A stretch of DNA of 5,910 nucleotides from Actinomycetota bacterium (GCA_010028225.1 RGOY01000080.1:1-5910); one strand, 5' to 3'. Positions 1 through 5,752 are shown, counted from the first letter of the stretch. Notes: generated by a model from the letters alone, not told the origin. Numbers and translations are program-made.

Positions 1-126
1 TTGTGGGGTATGGAAAGAATCAGTTCCGATGCACATCTCCGGTCGACGCTGGCCATGATTGACCGCATTTGGATGTTGATTAGCCCGGTAAGAGTGCACA
101 TCAATGATCACAGCCCCGTTTGTTCT
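1..126 (-). other. Fragment resembling the C-terminal half of N-formylglutamate amidohydrolase (FGase family), fused in frame to GlmM
   Basis: Codons 461-502 of the glmM frame read GAVIIDVHSY followed by RPEMCIGTDSFHTPQ. From family knowledge these match the conserved middle and C-terminal blocks of FGase-type N-formylglutamate amidohydrolases (consensus approximately IDcHSf ... RPDicIGTDdFHTP). GlmM proteins have no such segment. The FGase N-terminal half, which contributes metal-site and substrate residues, is absent. The preceding stretch ALADLVADSLA fits both the GlmM C-terminal helix and the helix before IIDxHS in FGase, so the exact join cannot be placed and may lie in a short shared sequence. 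The remainder of the domain would lie beyond position 1. A chimeric contig end, a natural recombination scar or a genuine fusion are all possible; I favour a chimera. Confidence 0.7.
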
Positions 127-1506
127 TGCCAAAGAATCCGCAACAAGATCTGCCAAAGCCCCTGCAATTTCCTCAGCCACACCCTTCTCGAACGCCTCAA
201 CCATCACTCGCACTAACGGCTCGGTCCCCGATGCGCGAAGCAAAATTCGTCCCCGTTCACCGAGCCTTGCCTCAAACTCAGCAACTCTCGCACTAATCTC
301 TACATGACCATCAAGTCGCGACTTATCAACACCGCTTACGTTGACCAGAACTTGCGGATATCTGGTCACAACAGAAGCTAACTCTGCGGCACTCTTTCCA
401 CTTCGCGCCATAACCGCCATGAGGTGCAACGCTGTTAAAACTCCATCACCAGTATTGGCAAAGTCGCGCATAATCACATGCCCCGATTGCTCACCACCCA
501 GATTTAGTCCTTCGGCGACCATCCGCTCAAGCACATAGCGATCTCCTACAGCGGTCTTCACCACTTCGATTCCACGCTCTGTCATTGCATTCACAAAACC
601 CAAATTGGACATCACCGTCCCGACTACTCTCCGATTAGCAAGCCGCCCACCCATATCAACCGCCAAAATCGCGAGCACCTGATCACCATCGATCACATCG
701 CCATTGGCATCAACAAATAATGCGCGGTCGGCATCACCATCATGGGCGATACCTAAATCTGCCCGGGCCTCACGAACCTTTGCCACGAGAGACTCCATAT
801 GCGTAGAACCGCAACCGTCATTGATATTTCGCCCATTTGGCTCGGCATGAATCGAAACAACTTCGGCGCCAGCACGGCGATACACATCCGGCGCAACAAA
901 TGACGCCGCACCATTGGCGCAATCAACAACAACTTTCAACTTCTCAGAACTAGTACCGATACCTGTTGAAGAACCTAAAACCCCTCCAACAGTAGAGAGT
1001 AAGAATTCGATGTAAGTCTCGCGCGCATTTTCATCAACAACAATCGAGCCGACTCCCGCATCACCTTGAACGACACCAACACCAGAACTACTACCTACAA
1101 CGCCGATCAACGCCTCGATTTTGGCTTCCAGAGAATCATCGAGCTTGCCACCATCACGCGCAAAAAACTTAATCCCGTTATCGCTTGCGGGGTTATGCGA
1201 CGCAGAGATCATCACGCCGAGGTCTGCCCCGCGCGCATTAACGAGATACGACACCGCAGGCGTCGGCACAATTCCAACTTGATACACATCCACACCAGCC
1301 GAACTCAAACCTTCAGAGATTGCCTTCTCTAGAGCTTGCCCCGAGGCCCGAGAATCCTGGCCAACGATTGCAAAAGGTCTATGGCCTTGAAATTCTCCGC
1401 GCTCTGCAAGCACATGCGCAGCAGCAATAGCTAAATCACGCGCAAGATCAGTTGTGAGATCCTCACCAAAAACCCCTCTGACACCATCGGTGCCAAAGAG
1501 CGCCAT
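1..1506 (-). CDS. glmM: Phosphoglucosamine mutase GlmM, reading in frame into an N-formylglutamate amidohydrolase-like tail; partial at window edge
   Basis: GlmM interconverts glucosamine-6-phosphate and glucosamine-1-phosphate in the cytoplasm, the step feeding UDP-GlcNAc for peptidoglycan. Reading the minus strand gives 502 codons with no stop before the edge. The ATG at 1506 gives MALFGTDGVRG, the usual family start. The phosphoserine loop SASHNP has its active serine at S103, the metal loop DGDAD has D256/D258/D260, the sugar-binding loop GGEQSG is at 337-342, and the phosphate loop RASGTEPLVR is at 424-433. All key residues are present. A typical GlmM is about 445-450 residues and would end near A460 here. 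The frame instead continues with amidohydrolase motifs (separate entry). The gene follows rpsI by 21 nt, the usual actinobacterial order. No Shine-Dalgarno is seen: the gap is pyrimidine-rich on the coding strand, so translation may depend on coupling. The GlmM identity is very secure; the true 3' end is not. Confidence 0.93.
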   Translation of the reverse strand, partial: MALFGTDGVRGVFGEDLTTDLARDLAIAAAHVLAERGEFQGHRPFAIVGQDSRASGQALEKAISEGLSSAGVDVYQVGIVPTPAVSYLVNARGADLGVMISASHNPASDNGIKFFARDGGKLDDSLEAKIEALIGVVGSSSGVGVVQGDAGVGSIVVDENARETYIEFLLSTVGGVLGSSTGIGTSSEKLKVVVDCANGAASFVAPDVYRRAGAEVVSIHAEPNGRNINDGCGSTHMESLVAKVREARADLGIAHDGDADRALFVDANGDVIDGDQVLAILAVDMGGRLANRRVVGTVMSNLGFVNAMTERGIEVVKTAVGDRYVLERMVAEGLNLGGEQSGHVIMRDFANTGDGVLTALHLMAVMARSGKSAAELASVVTRYPQVLVNVSGVDKSRLDGHVEISARVAEFEARLGERGRILLRASGTEPLVRVMVEAFEKGVAEEIAGALADLVADSLARTNGAVIIDVHSYRANQHPNAVNHGQRRPEMCIGTDSFHTPQ

Positions 1507-1527
1507 AGAGAAAGGAAAGAAAAGCGC

Positions 1528-1995
1528 TTAACGCTTGCTGTATTGCGAGCGCTTACGAGCCTTCTTGAGGCCGTACTTCTTTCGCTCAATAACTCGTGCA
1601 TCACGAGTCAAGAAGCCCGCCTTCTTCAAAGCTGGCCGATTTGCATCGACATCAATCGCATTAAGCGCACGAGCCACTCCAAGACGAAGCGCACCGGCCT
1701 GTCCTGAGATTCCACCACCATCAATCCGTGCGATCACATCAAACTTTCCTTCAACTCCAACAGTTCGAAGTGGTTCAGAGACAGCTTGCTGATGCACCTT
1801 ATTTGGAAAATAGACATCAAGAGCACGGTCATTGACTACCCAACGTCCCGATCCAGGAACAAGTCGCACTCTCGCGACTGCTTCCTTTCGTCGCCCGACA
1901 CCTGCACCCGGAGTTATCACCGATGCACGGTTAGTCGCACCCGATGGGGTCGATGAACTATAGGAGGTTGTTGACTCTTCGTTCTCTTTTGCCAT
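1528..1995 (-). CDS. rpsI: 30S ribosomal protein S9
   Basis: S9 (uS9) is a small-subunit head protein whose basic C-terminal tail reaches the P-site tRNA. The 155-residue product carries GRRKEAVARVRL at 34-45, the glycine-rich GGGISGQAGALRLGVARAL at 93-111, and the classic basic tail KKYGLKKARKRSQYSKR at the C-terminus. The first ~30 residues are a Ser/Thr-rich, low-complexity extension, common in actinobacterial S9 and absent from the 130-residue E. coli protein. The ATG at 1995 lies only 12 nt after the rplM stop, and the gap is purine-rich (GAAGAGAGAGCC), which can serve as the ribosome-binding site. It is the second gene of the rplM-rpsI-glmM operon and presumably shares the rplM promoter. 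The stop codon lies in the loop of a small hairpin before glmM. Identity is essentially certain. Confidence 0.98.
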   Translation of the reverse strand: MAKENEESTTSYSSSTPSGATNRASVITPGAGVGRRKEAVARVRLVPGSGRWVVNDRALDVYFPNKVHQQAVSEPLRTVGVEGKFDVIARIDGGGISGQAGALRLGVARALNAIDVDANRPALKKAGFLTRDARVIERKKYGLKKARKRSQYSKR

Positions 1996-2007
1996 GGCTC
2001 TCTCTTC

Positions 2008-2457
2008 TTACTTAACCTGTGAGATCTGATTGAACTCATACTTGATTGGGGCCTGGGCACCATGAGGATGCTCAGAACCTGCATACACCTTCAACTTGTT
2101 CGCCATCGAACGTCCGATTGAATTCTTCGGCAACATTCCTCGGATCGCCTTCTCCACCGCACGGGTTGGATATCGCTCCATCAAATCCACGTAAGAGCGC
2201 GATGTGAGTCCGCCGGGATAGTTTGAGTGATGATGCGCCATCTTCTGTTGCATCTTCGAACCAGTCAAAACAATTTTGTCGGCATTGATCACAACAACGA
2301 AGTCGCCCATATCCATGTGAGGAGCAAAGGTCGGCTTGTGCTTTCCGCGAAGCAGGGTCGCAGCATGACTTGCTAGTCGACCAAGCACCACATTCTCAGC
2401 ATCGATGACGTACCACTTACGCGCCTCATCGCCAGGCTTCGGACTATAAGTTCGCAC
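2008..2457 (-). CDS. rplM: 50S ribosomal protein L13
   Basis: L13 (uL13) is an early-assembling large-subunit protein that binds 23S rRNA. The 149-residue product starts RTYSPKPGD, followed by WYVIDAENVVLGRLAS (15-30), LLRGKHKPTFAPH (35-47), GDFVVVINADKI (51-62), and the MLPKN signature at 108-112, then KLKVYAGSEHPH. The length is normal for the family. The start is GTG at 2457, chosen because it gives the conserved MRTYSPKPGD beginning. The nearest Shine-Dalgarno-like sequence, AGAGGA at 2472-2477, sits 14 nt upstream, which is longer than usual. It is the first gene of the rplM-rpsI-glmM operon, with a TTGACC-N18-TAGCCT promoter and a roughly 75-80 nt leader containing a strong hairpin. Identity is essentially certain. 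Confidence 0.98.
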   Translation of the reverse strand: MRTYSPKPGDEARKWYVIDAENVVLGRLASHAATLLRGKHKPTFAPHMDMGDFVVVINADKIVLTGSKMQQKMAHHHSNYPGGLTSRSYVDLMERYPTRAVEKAIRGMLPKNSIGRSMANKLKVYAGSEHPHGAQAPIKYEFNQISQVK

Positions 2458-2504
2458 AGCAGTACTCGCTTTCCTCTTACTTACGGGTTCTTCGATTAGA
2501 TCCG

Positions 2505-2529
2505 CCAGAGTGGGTTAGACCCTCCCTGG
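2505..2529 (-). promoter_or_regulatory. Strong hairpin in the 5' leader of rplM-rpsI
   Basis: On the transcribed strand, arm CCAGGGAGGGT (2529-2519) and arm ACCCACTCTGG (2515-2505) flank a 3-nt loop. In RNA this is an 11-pair stem with one A-A mismatch and one G-U wobble. It lies between the predicted transcription start (roughly 2531-2537) and the rplM start, about 48 nt before the GTG. No U-run follows, so it is not an intrinsic terminator. Ribosomal protein leaders often bind their own product, and L13 leaders with that role are known in other phyla, so an autoregulatory site is plausible. A stability element is the simple alternative. The structure is seen; the function is inferred. Confidence 0.45.
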
Positions 2530-2540
2530 GCAAGGGCGAC

Positions 2541-2570
2541 AGGCTACCTGCGTGGGGTGGGAGGGGTCAA
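2541..2570 (-). promoter_or_regulatory. Promoter of the rplM-rpsI-glmM operon
   Basis: The minus strand carries TTGACC (2570-2565) and TAGCCT (2546-2541), separated by exactly 18 nt. This fits the housekeeping-sigma pattern of actinobacterial growth genes (TTGACN, 17-18 nt, TANNNT). It lies 84 nt before the rplM GTG and is the only good match in the gap. Transcription would start at about 2531-2537. Confidence 0.6.
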
Positions 2571-2596
2571 AAAGAGGCTCAAATGGGGCCACTCTT
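2569..2596 (-). terminator. Candidate intrinsic terminator of the aldehyde dehydrogenase transcript
   Basis: On the minus strand, AAGAGTGGC (2596-2588) can pair with GCCTCTTTT (2578-2570) across a 9-nt loop, with one T-T mismatch and one G-U pair. The right arm merges into TTTTT (2573-2569). It sits between the aldehyde dehydrogenase stop and the rplM promoter, where a terminator is expected, although 143 nt after the stop. Its T-run overlaps the first bases of the rplM -35 box. The stem is imperfect, so this is only a candidate. Confidence 0.38.
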
Positions 2597-2738
2597 CAAT
2601 CATTCGCACTAGGAATTCTCTATCAAGAGACTATGCCTTAATCGCAACGAAAACGTGACGACTAATTCCAACATATCTGGGAATCATCGGGAACTCCTGG
2701 AACGGCAATGCTGATAACTCTTAGTCGCCGAGCATTAG
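2597..2738. other. Noncoding spacer downstream of the aldehyde dehydrogenase gene
   Basis: No credible coding frame or RNA gene is visible here. It holds a 5-bp hairpin TCTCT-ATCA-AGAGA (2617-2630), a GG(G)AA motif repeated at exact 10-bp spacing (2679, 2689, 2699), and a 6-bp inverted repeat AATGCT/AGCATT (2707-2712 and 2731-2736) immediately after the stop codon. None is strong enough to name a function. Confidence 0.5.
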
Positions 2739-4235
2739 TCAGTTAAACGCCTCGTCATCGGGATAAGGGAACCACTCGGGATCTGCCTCTGCTTTCGGAG
2801 CGATCATGACCATCTTGGAGCGGCGAAATTGTTCGAGGCCCTCAACACCCAGTTCTCGCCCGGTACCCGTGAATTTTCTGCCACCAAATGGAATGGCATC
2901 GTTGTCATTAAGTGGGGTGTTAACCCAGACGATGCCAGTCTCAATTTCGTTAACAGCTCGGAAAGCTTCTTCTAGGGATTCGGTGTAGATATTTGCGCCA
3001 AGTCCTAATTCCGATTGATTAGCGAGTGCGATGGCTTCATCCAAGCTGGAGACTTTTGCAATGGGAGCGACGGGTCCAAAACATTCTCCTTGCATGATGG
3101 AATTGTCCGGTCGCACTTTAAGCACAGTGGGTTGAAAGAAGAAGCCGCTCTTACCACTTATTCTCGACCCACCACAGACAACTTCGGCACCGTCAGCTTT
3201 TGCAGCCTCGATGATCTTCTCAAATCGCGCTAACTCGCGGGCCGATGCCATTGGTCCAATTTCGACTTTGTCTAGACCACTGCCGACTCGTAATGCGCGC
3301 GCCTGGGCTGAAAGTTCCATTACAAATTCGTCATAGATATCTTCGTGGACATAAAAACGCTCAGCGGAGGTGCAGACCTGCCCACAGTTAAGGAAAGCAG
3401 CGAAGGCCGCGCCTCGTGCGGCAACTTTGACATCAGTAGAGGGCATCACGATAAATGCATCATTACCTGATGCTTCGATGAGAGTTGCTTTAAATCTTTC
3501 GGATGCGGCGGCTGCGACTTTTTTGGCGGCTGGAACGCTACCGGTGAATGCAACAGCGTGAGTATCTGAATGTCGAACAAGCATTTCACCGACTTCTGCC
3601 CCGCCAGTAACAACTTGTACCAAACCGGGTGGCAAGTCTTTGAAAGCACGCATCCACATGAGCAGAGTGAGTGAGGTCAACTCTGAAGGTTTAATGATTA
3701 CCGCATTGCCAGCCGCAAGTGCGGCGGCTGATTGCCAACCAGCCAAAAGCATCGGAAAGTTATATGGGACTATCGATACAACGACACCAAGAGGTTCTTT
3801 GATAACCATCTGCAATTGCCCTGCGATTGCGGGCCCCGCGATGCGTCCTTGCTCGCTTCGAGCGATTTCAGCGTAGTACTTGAATGAAGAGGCAGCTGCA
3901 CCACCTTCCCAATTTGATTCTCTAAATGGTTTTCCCATTTCGCGAGTGAGACATTCACCGGTTAATCGTGAGAAATTCTGCATGGCATCGGCCACTTGAT
4001 GAAGCGAGTTGGCGCGATCGAGTGCACTCATTGACCACCAAATCTTTTGCGCTTTGTTTGCATGGACTACAGCACTTTCGATTTCATCGGGTGTGGCATC
4101 CGCGTAATGACCTTCGATGGCTTCAGTGGCTGGGTTGATTACATCGTGGGTACTGCCAAGACTCTTTTGCCATTGACCATTGATATACAGAAGACCAGAC
4201 ATATCTTCAATTCTTGAGTGAGTATTCGAGTTCAT
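2739..4235 (-). CDS. NAD(P)-dependent aldehyde dehydrogenase (ALDH superfamily, semialdehyde/betaine-aldehyde dehydrogenase-like)
   Basis: The enzyme oxidises an aldehyde to a carboxylate with NAD(P)+ in the cytoplasm; the substrate cannot be told from sequence. The 498-residue product is full length for the superfamily. It has the oxyanion Asn in VPYNFP (N159), the cofactor Lys in IIKPSE (K182), the Rossmann motif FTGS (230-233), the general base in LIEASGN (E254), the nucleophile in NCGQVCTS (C288), the cofactor Glu in GECFGPV (E384), and PFGGRK (449-454). All catalytic residues are intact. LIEASGND replaces the more common LELGGxx, and the C-terminus ends in an acidic, aromatic tail. The ATG at 4235 has a TAGACT box 6 nt upstream and no Shine-Dalgarno. 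A second Met at residue 12 (MSGLLYINGQW) is an alternative start. The secreted-protein gene ends 33 bp upstream, so co-transcription is possible. The family call is sure; the substrate is unknown. Confidence 0.92.
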   Translation of the reverse strand: MNSNTHSRIEDMSGLLYINGQWQKSLGSTHDVINPATEAIEGHYADATPDEIESAVVHANKAQKIWWSMSALDRANSLHQVADAMQNFSRLTGECLTREMGKPFRESNWEGGAAASSFKYYAEIARSEQGRIAGPAIAGQLQMVIKEPLGVVVSIVPYNFPMLLAGWQSAAALAAGNAVIIKPSELTSLTLLMWMRAFKDLPPGLVQVVTGGAEVGEMLVRHSDTHAVAFTGSVPAAKKVAAAASERFKATLIEASGNDAFIVMPSTDVKVAARGAAFAAFLNCGQVCTSAERFYVHEDIYDEFVMELSAQARALRVGSGLDKVEIGPMASARELARFEKIIEAAKADGAEVVCGGSRISGKSGFFFQPTVLKVRPDNSIMQGECFGPVAPIAKVSSLDEAIALANQSELGLGANIYTESLEEAFRAVNEIETGIVWVNTPLNDNDAIPFGGRKFTGTGRELGVEGLEQFRRSKMVMIAPKAEADPEWFPYPDDEAFN

Positions 4236-4241
4236 GTCGTC

Positions 4242-4247
4242 AGTCTA
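4242..4247 (-). promoter_or_regulatory. Candidate -10 box for a leaderless aldehyde dehydrogenase transcript
   Basis: TAGACT on the minus strand ends 6 nt before the ATG at 4235, the distance expected if transcription starts at the start codon. No Shine-Dalgarno is present before this ATG. No convincing -35 box was found 17-18 nt further upstream, where it would lie at the end of the preceding gene. Confidence 0.4.
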
Positions 4248-4268
4248 TGCGCCTAGTTTCAACACTTG

Positions 4269-5624
4269 TTATGGCCGATAACCCGCCGGACACTTTGGAT
4301 TGGATCCCACAATCTTTTTGACAAGTTTACCTTTCTTGCAAATTAAGGTCTTTTGTTTGGGCTTTGCCCCTGTGGGTTTAGTGGTCGCCTGGTTTGAAGA
4401 AGAAGGTGATTGATTTGTCGCAGTGGTAGTTGTTGTCGGCGTGGGAGTGGGCGATGGGGTCGCGCTTGGGGTCGCGCTTGGCGATGGCAACTTAATCTTT
4501 ATGGTCTTGGAAGAAAAGTTGTAACCAAAGGCCCGTATCTCAACAACATCAGTAGCGCTCAAATATCTTGTGTTGTAAGTAGCGTTTTGTTGAGTCCCAT
4601 CCGCCGAGGTCACTTCGATGATGGCTTGGTTCATAGTCTTGGGTTCAAGTTTGAATACTTTTCTCACCATGTCACCTCGAATACTTGCTTCGACCCAACC
4701 GATGATCACATCGCCAAAGACGTCGTAATGGGTACCGGTCGAGACAACCTGAATCATCTGGGTGCTTGGGTCGACTGTGACGCGCGAGTCGCAGCCGCCA
4801 TTTTGTGTGATGAAGATTCCTCCGGGTGGAGTTCCTTGGAGAACTGCGTATTCTCGATAGTAAGGTTCAATGTTAATTGCGAATTCGACATTGTAATAAT
4901 TTGCAACGAGATCATTGCCGCCAACAGCATTACACGGGCTAGGTTTATCGCGATCGAACCACTTATATTCATTGACCTCTTGCACTGAACCAGCGGCAAT
5001 CAAACGAAACTTTCCATCACTACCTTTTTCAATCGCAAGACTTGGGTTCTTCATTTTGGCTAGAGCAATACCCGCTCGTTGTGCGCCGGTATCAGAGATG
5101 ACTGTTAGTCGCAGTGTGGTTTCGGGTTTGAGAGCGACCCAAGCGTTGTTGTTAGCGGGAATCTTGCTCTTCTTGGGAACGAGACCATTTTGTCCTTGTA
5201 GCGTGAGGCTTATACGAGGAAAACCTGGCACTTCTTCGCGAGAGTAGACGGTCGCAGTCAACATCTGGTCGGTTCCATCAACTGCTGCACCCTTGAACCA
5301 ATAACAATAATCAGCATAACTTGCATTGCCGAGACCGCACTTTGGTTTGGCAGGGTTTGCTTCGCGAATTGGTAAATCGACTCCTGGTTTCCAGTATTCG
5401 CTTTTCTCTTCAATGGCGGGGGTCCATTTACCGGTCGTTGGATCTAACATCTCCACTGATTCGATGCAGTCATCTTTGATAGCAAGACTCTTGCAATTGA
5501 CCCACCAGGTCTTAGCCTCGGGATTGACGTTGGCGTTGGGGATGAGATCGCCTTCGCCACCATAGGCAGGCTGTATTAGCCCGAGCACAATCATGAGCAC
5601 GCTGATAATCCGCGCGATTCGCAC
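4269..5624 (-). CDS. Secreted protein of unknown function with Pro/Thr/Ser linker and Cys/Lys-rich C-terminal tail
   Basis: I do not recognise the main domain. The 451-residue product begins with a Sec signal peptide: R2/R5, a hydrophobic core (about 7-17), and likely cleavage after AYG (residue 22). The exported body (about 23-378) is rich in predicted beta-strand, Trp and Tyr. Its six cysteines fall in plausible disulfide pairs (C44/C53, C96/C107, C231/C278). A Pro/Ser/Thr linker (about 380-420) follows, then a short basic module KTLICKKGKLVKK with C429 and C445, ending PKCPAGYRP. I recall similar Cys...PKCPxGY tails on secreted proteins of freshwater actinobacteria, probably a wall- or polymer-binding module, but this is unproven. 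There is no LPXTG motif and no C-terminal membrane helix. The start is GTG at 5624, giving a proper signal peptide, with TAACAT 6 nt upstream and no Shine-Dalgarno. It is divergent from the trans-sulfuration gene. Confidence 0.85.
   Translation of the reverse strand: MRIARIISVLMIVLGLIQPAYGGEGDLIPNANVNPEAKTWWVNCKSLAIKDDCIESVEMLDPTTGKWTPAIEEKSEYWKPGVDLPIREANPAKPKCGLGNASYADYCYWFKGAAVDGTDQMLTATVYSREEVPGFPRISLTLQGQNGLVPKKSKIPANNNAWVALKPETTLRLTVISDTGAQRAGIALAKMKNPSLAIEKGSDGKFRLIAAGSVQEVNEYKWFDRDKPSPCNAVGGNDLVANYYNVEFAINIEPYYREYAVLQGTPPGGIFITQNGGCDSRVTVDPSTQMIQVVSTGTHYDVFGDVIIGWVEASIRGDMVRKVFKLEPKTMNQAIIEVTSADGTQQNATYNTRYLSATDVVEIRAFGYNFSSKTIKIKLPSPSATPSATPSPTPTPTTTTTATNQSPSSSNQATTKPTGAKPKQKTLICKKGKLVKKIVGSNPKCPAGYRP
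4456..4479 (-). repeat. 12-bp perfect tandem duplication in the linker of the secreted protein
   Basis: The unit GGGGTCGCGCTT (plus strand) occurs twice, at 4456-4467 and 4468-4479, flanked on both sides by GCGATGG. It encodes the repeated SATP SATP of the Pro/Ser/Thr linker. The 12-bp unit keeps the frame, so copy changes would alter only linker length. Confidence 0.8.
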
Positions 5625-5630
5625 CAGAAG

Positions 5631-5636
5631 ATGTTA
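5631..5636 (-). promoter_or_regulatory. Candidate -10 box for a leaderless secreted-protein transcript
   Basis: TAACAT on the minus strand ends 6 nt before the GTG at 5624. No Shine-Dalgarno lies between them, and the -35 region is weak. The same geometry is seen at two other starts in the window, which raises its credibility. Confidence 0.4.
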
Positions 5637-5700
5637 GCCCCCGAGCAAGGACTACAAAAGAGTGGACGATTGAAAAAATCAAGAAATCGGCGAGATTGTG

Positions 5701-5714
5701 GCGTTAATGAACGC
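5701..5714. repeat. 14-bp inverted repeat in the divergent intergenic region
   Basis: GCGTT-AATG-AACGC has 5-bp perfect arms and lies 38 bp upstream of the plus-strand ATG at 5753, just upstream of the core promoter area. The position and symmetry would suit a transcription factor operator, but 5-bp arms can arise by chance. Confidence 0.3.
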
Positions 5715-5740
5715 AAATCGATTGACACTGCTTTCCTTTG

Positions 5741-5746
5741 TACTCT
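5741..5746 (+). promoter_or_regulatory. Candidate -10 box for a leaderless trans-sulfuration gene transcript
   Basis: TACTCT ends 6 nt before the ATG at 5753, and no Shine-Dalgarno precedes the ATG. A perfect TTGACA lies at 5722-5727, but the 13-nt spacer to this box is shorter than the normal 16-18 nt, so the pair may not work as a standard promoter. Confidence 0.38.
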
Positions 5747-5752
5747 TACCCC

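Noticed and set aside
1..307. Two overlapping short plus-strand frames at the left edge.
   Set aside because: Both lie opposite the GlmM C-terminus and the amidohydrolase-like tail, which carry clear protein motifs on the minus strand.
1066..1332. An 88-codon plus-strand open frame inside glmM.
   Set aside because: It is antisense to the GlmM active-serine region, where the minus-strand reading is strongly conserved; it is a shadow frame.
2707..2736. The inverted repeat AATGCT/AGCATT just after the aldehyde dehydrogenase stop as its terminator.
   Set aside because: It has 6 A/T-rich pairs, an 18-nt loop and no T-run after it on the minus strand. The hairpin at 2569-2596 is a better candidate.
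4410..4988. A 192-codon plus-strand open frame opposite the secreted-protein gene.
   Set aside because: It is antisense to a minus-strand gene with a signal peptide, linker and stop in good context. Its translation has low-complexity RG/W-rich composition and no recognisable motif or ribosome-binding site.
5722..5746. A standard promoter formed by TTGACA (5722) and TACTCT (5741).
   Set aside because: The spacer is only 13 nt, and no better TANNNT lies at 16-18 nt from the TTGACA. Only the -10 box is kept, as a leaderless candidate.
5625..5752. A SAM or other methionine-related riboswitch upstream of the trans-sulfuration gene.
   Set aside because: The gap is only 128 bp and shared with a divergent gene, no multi-stem riboswitch core or terminator is visible, and the start codon appears to be at or near the transcript start.
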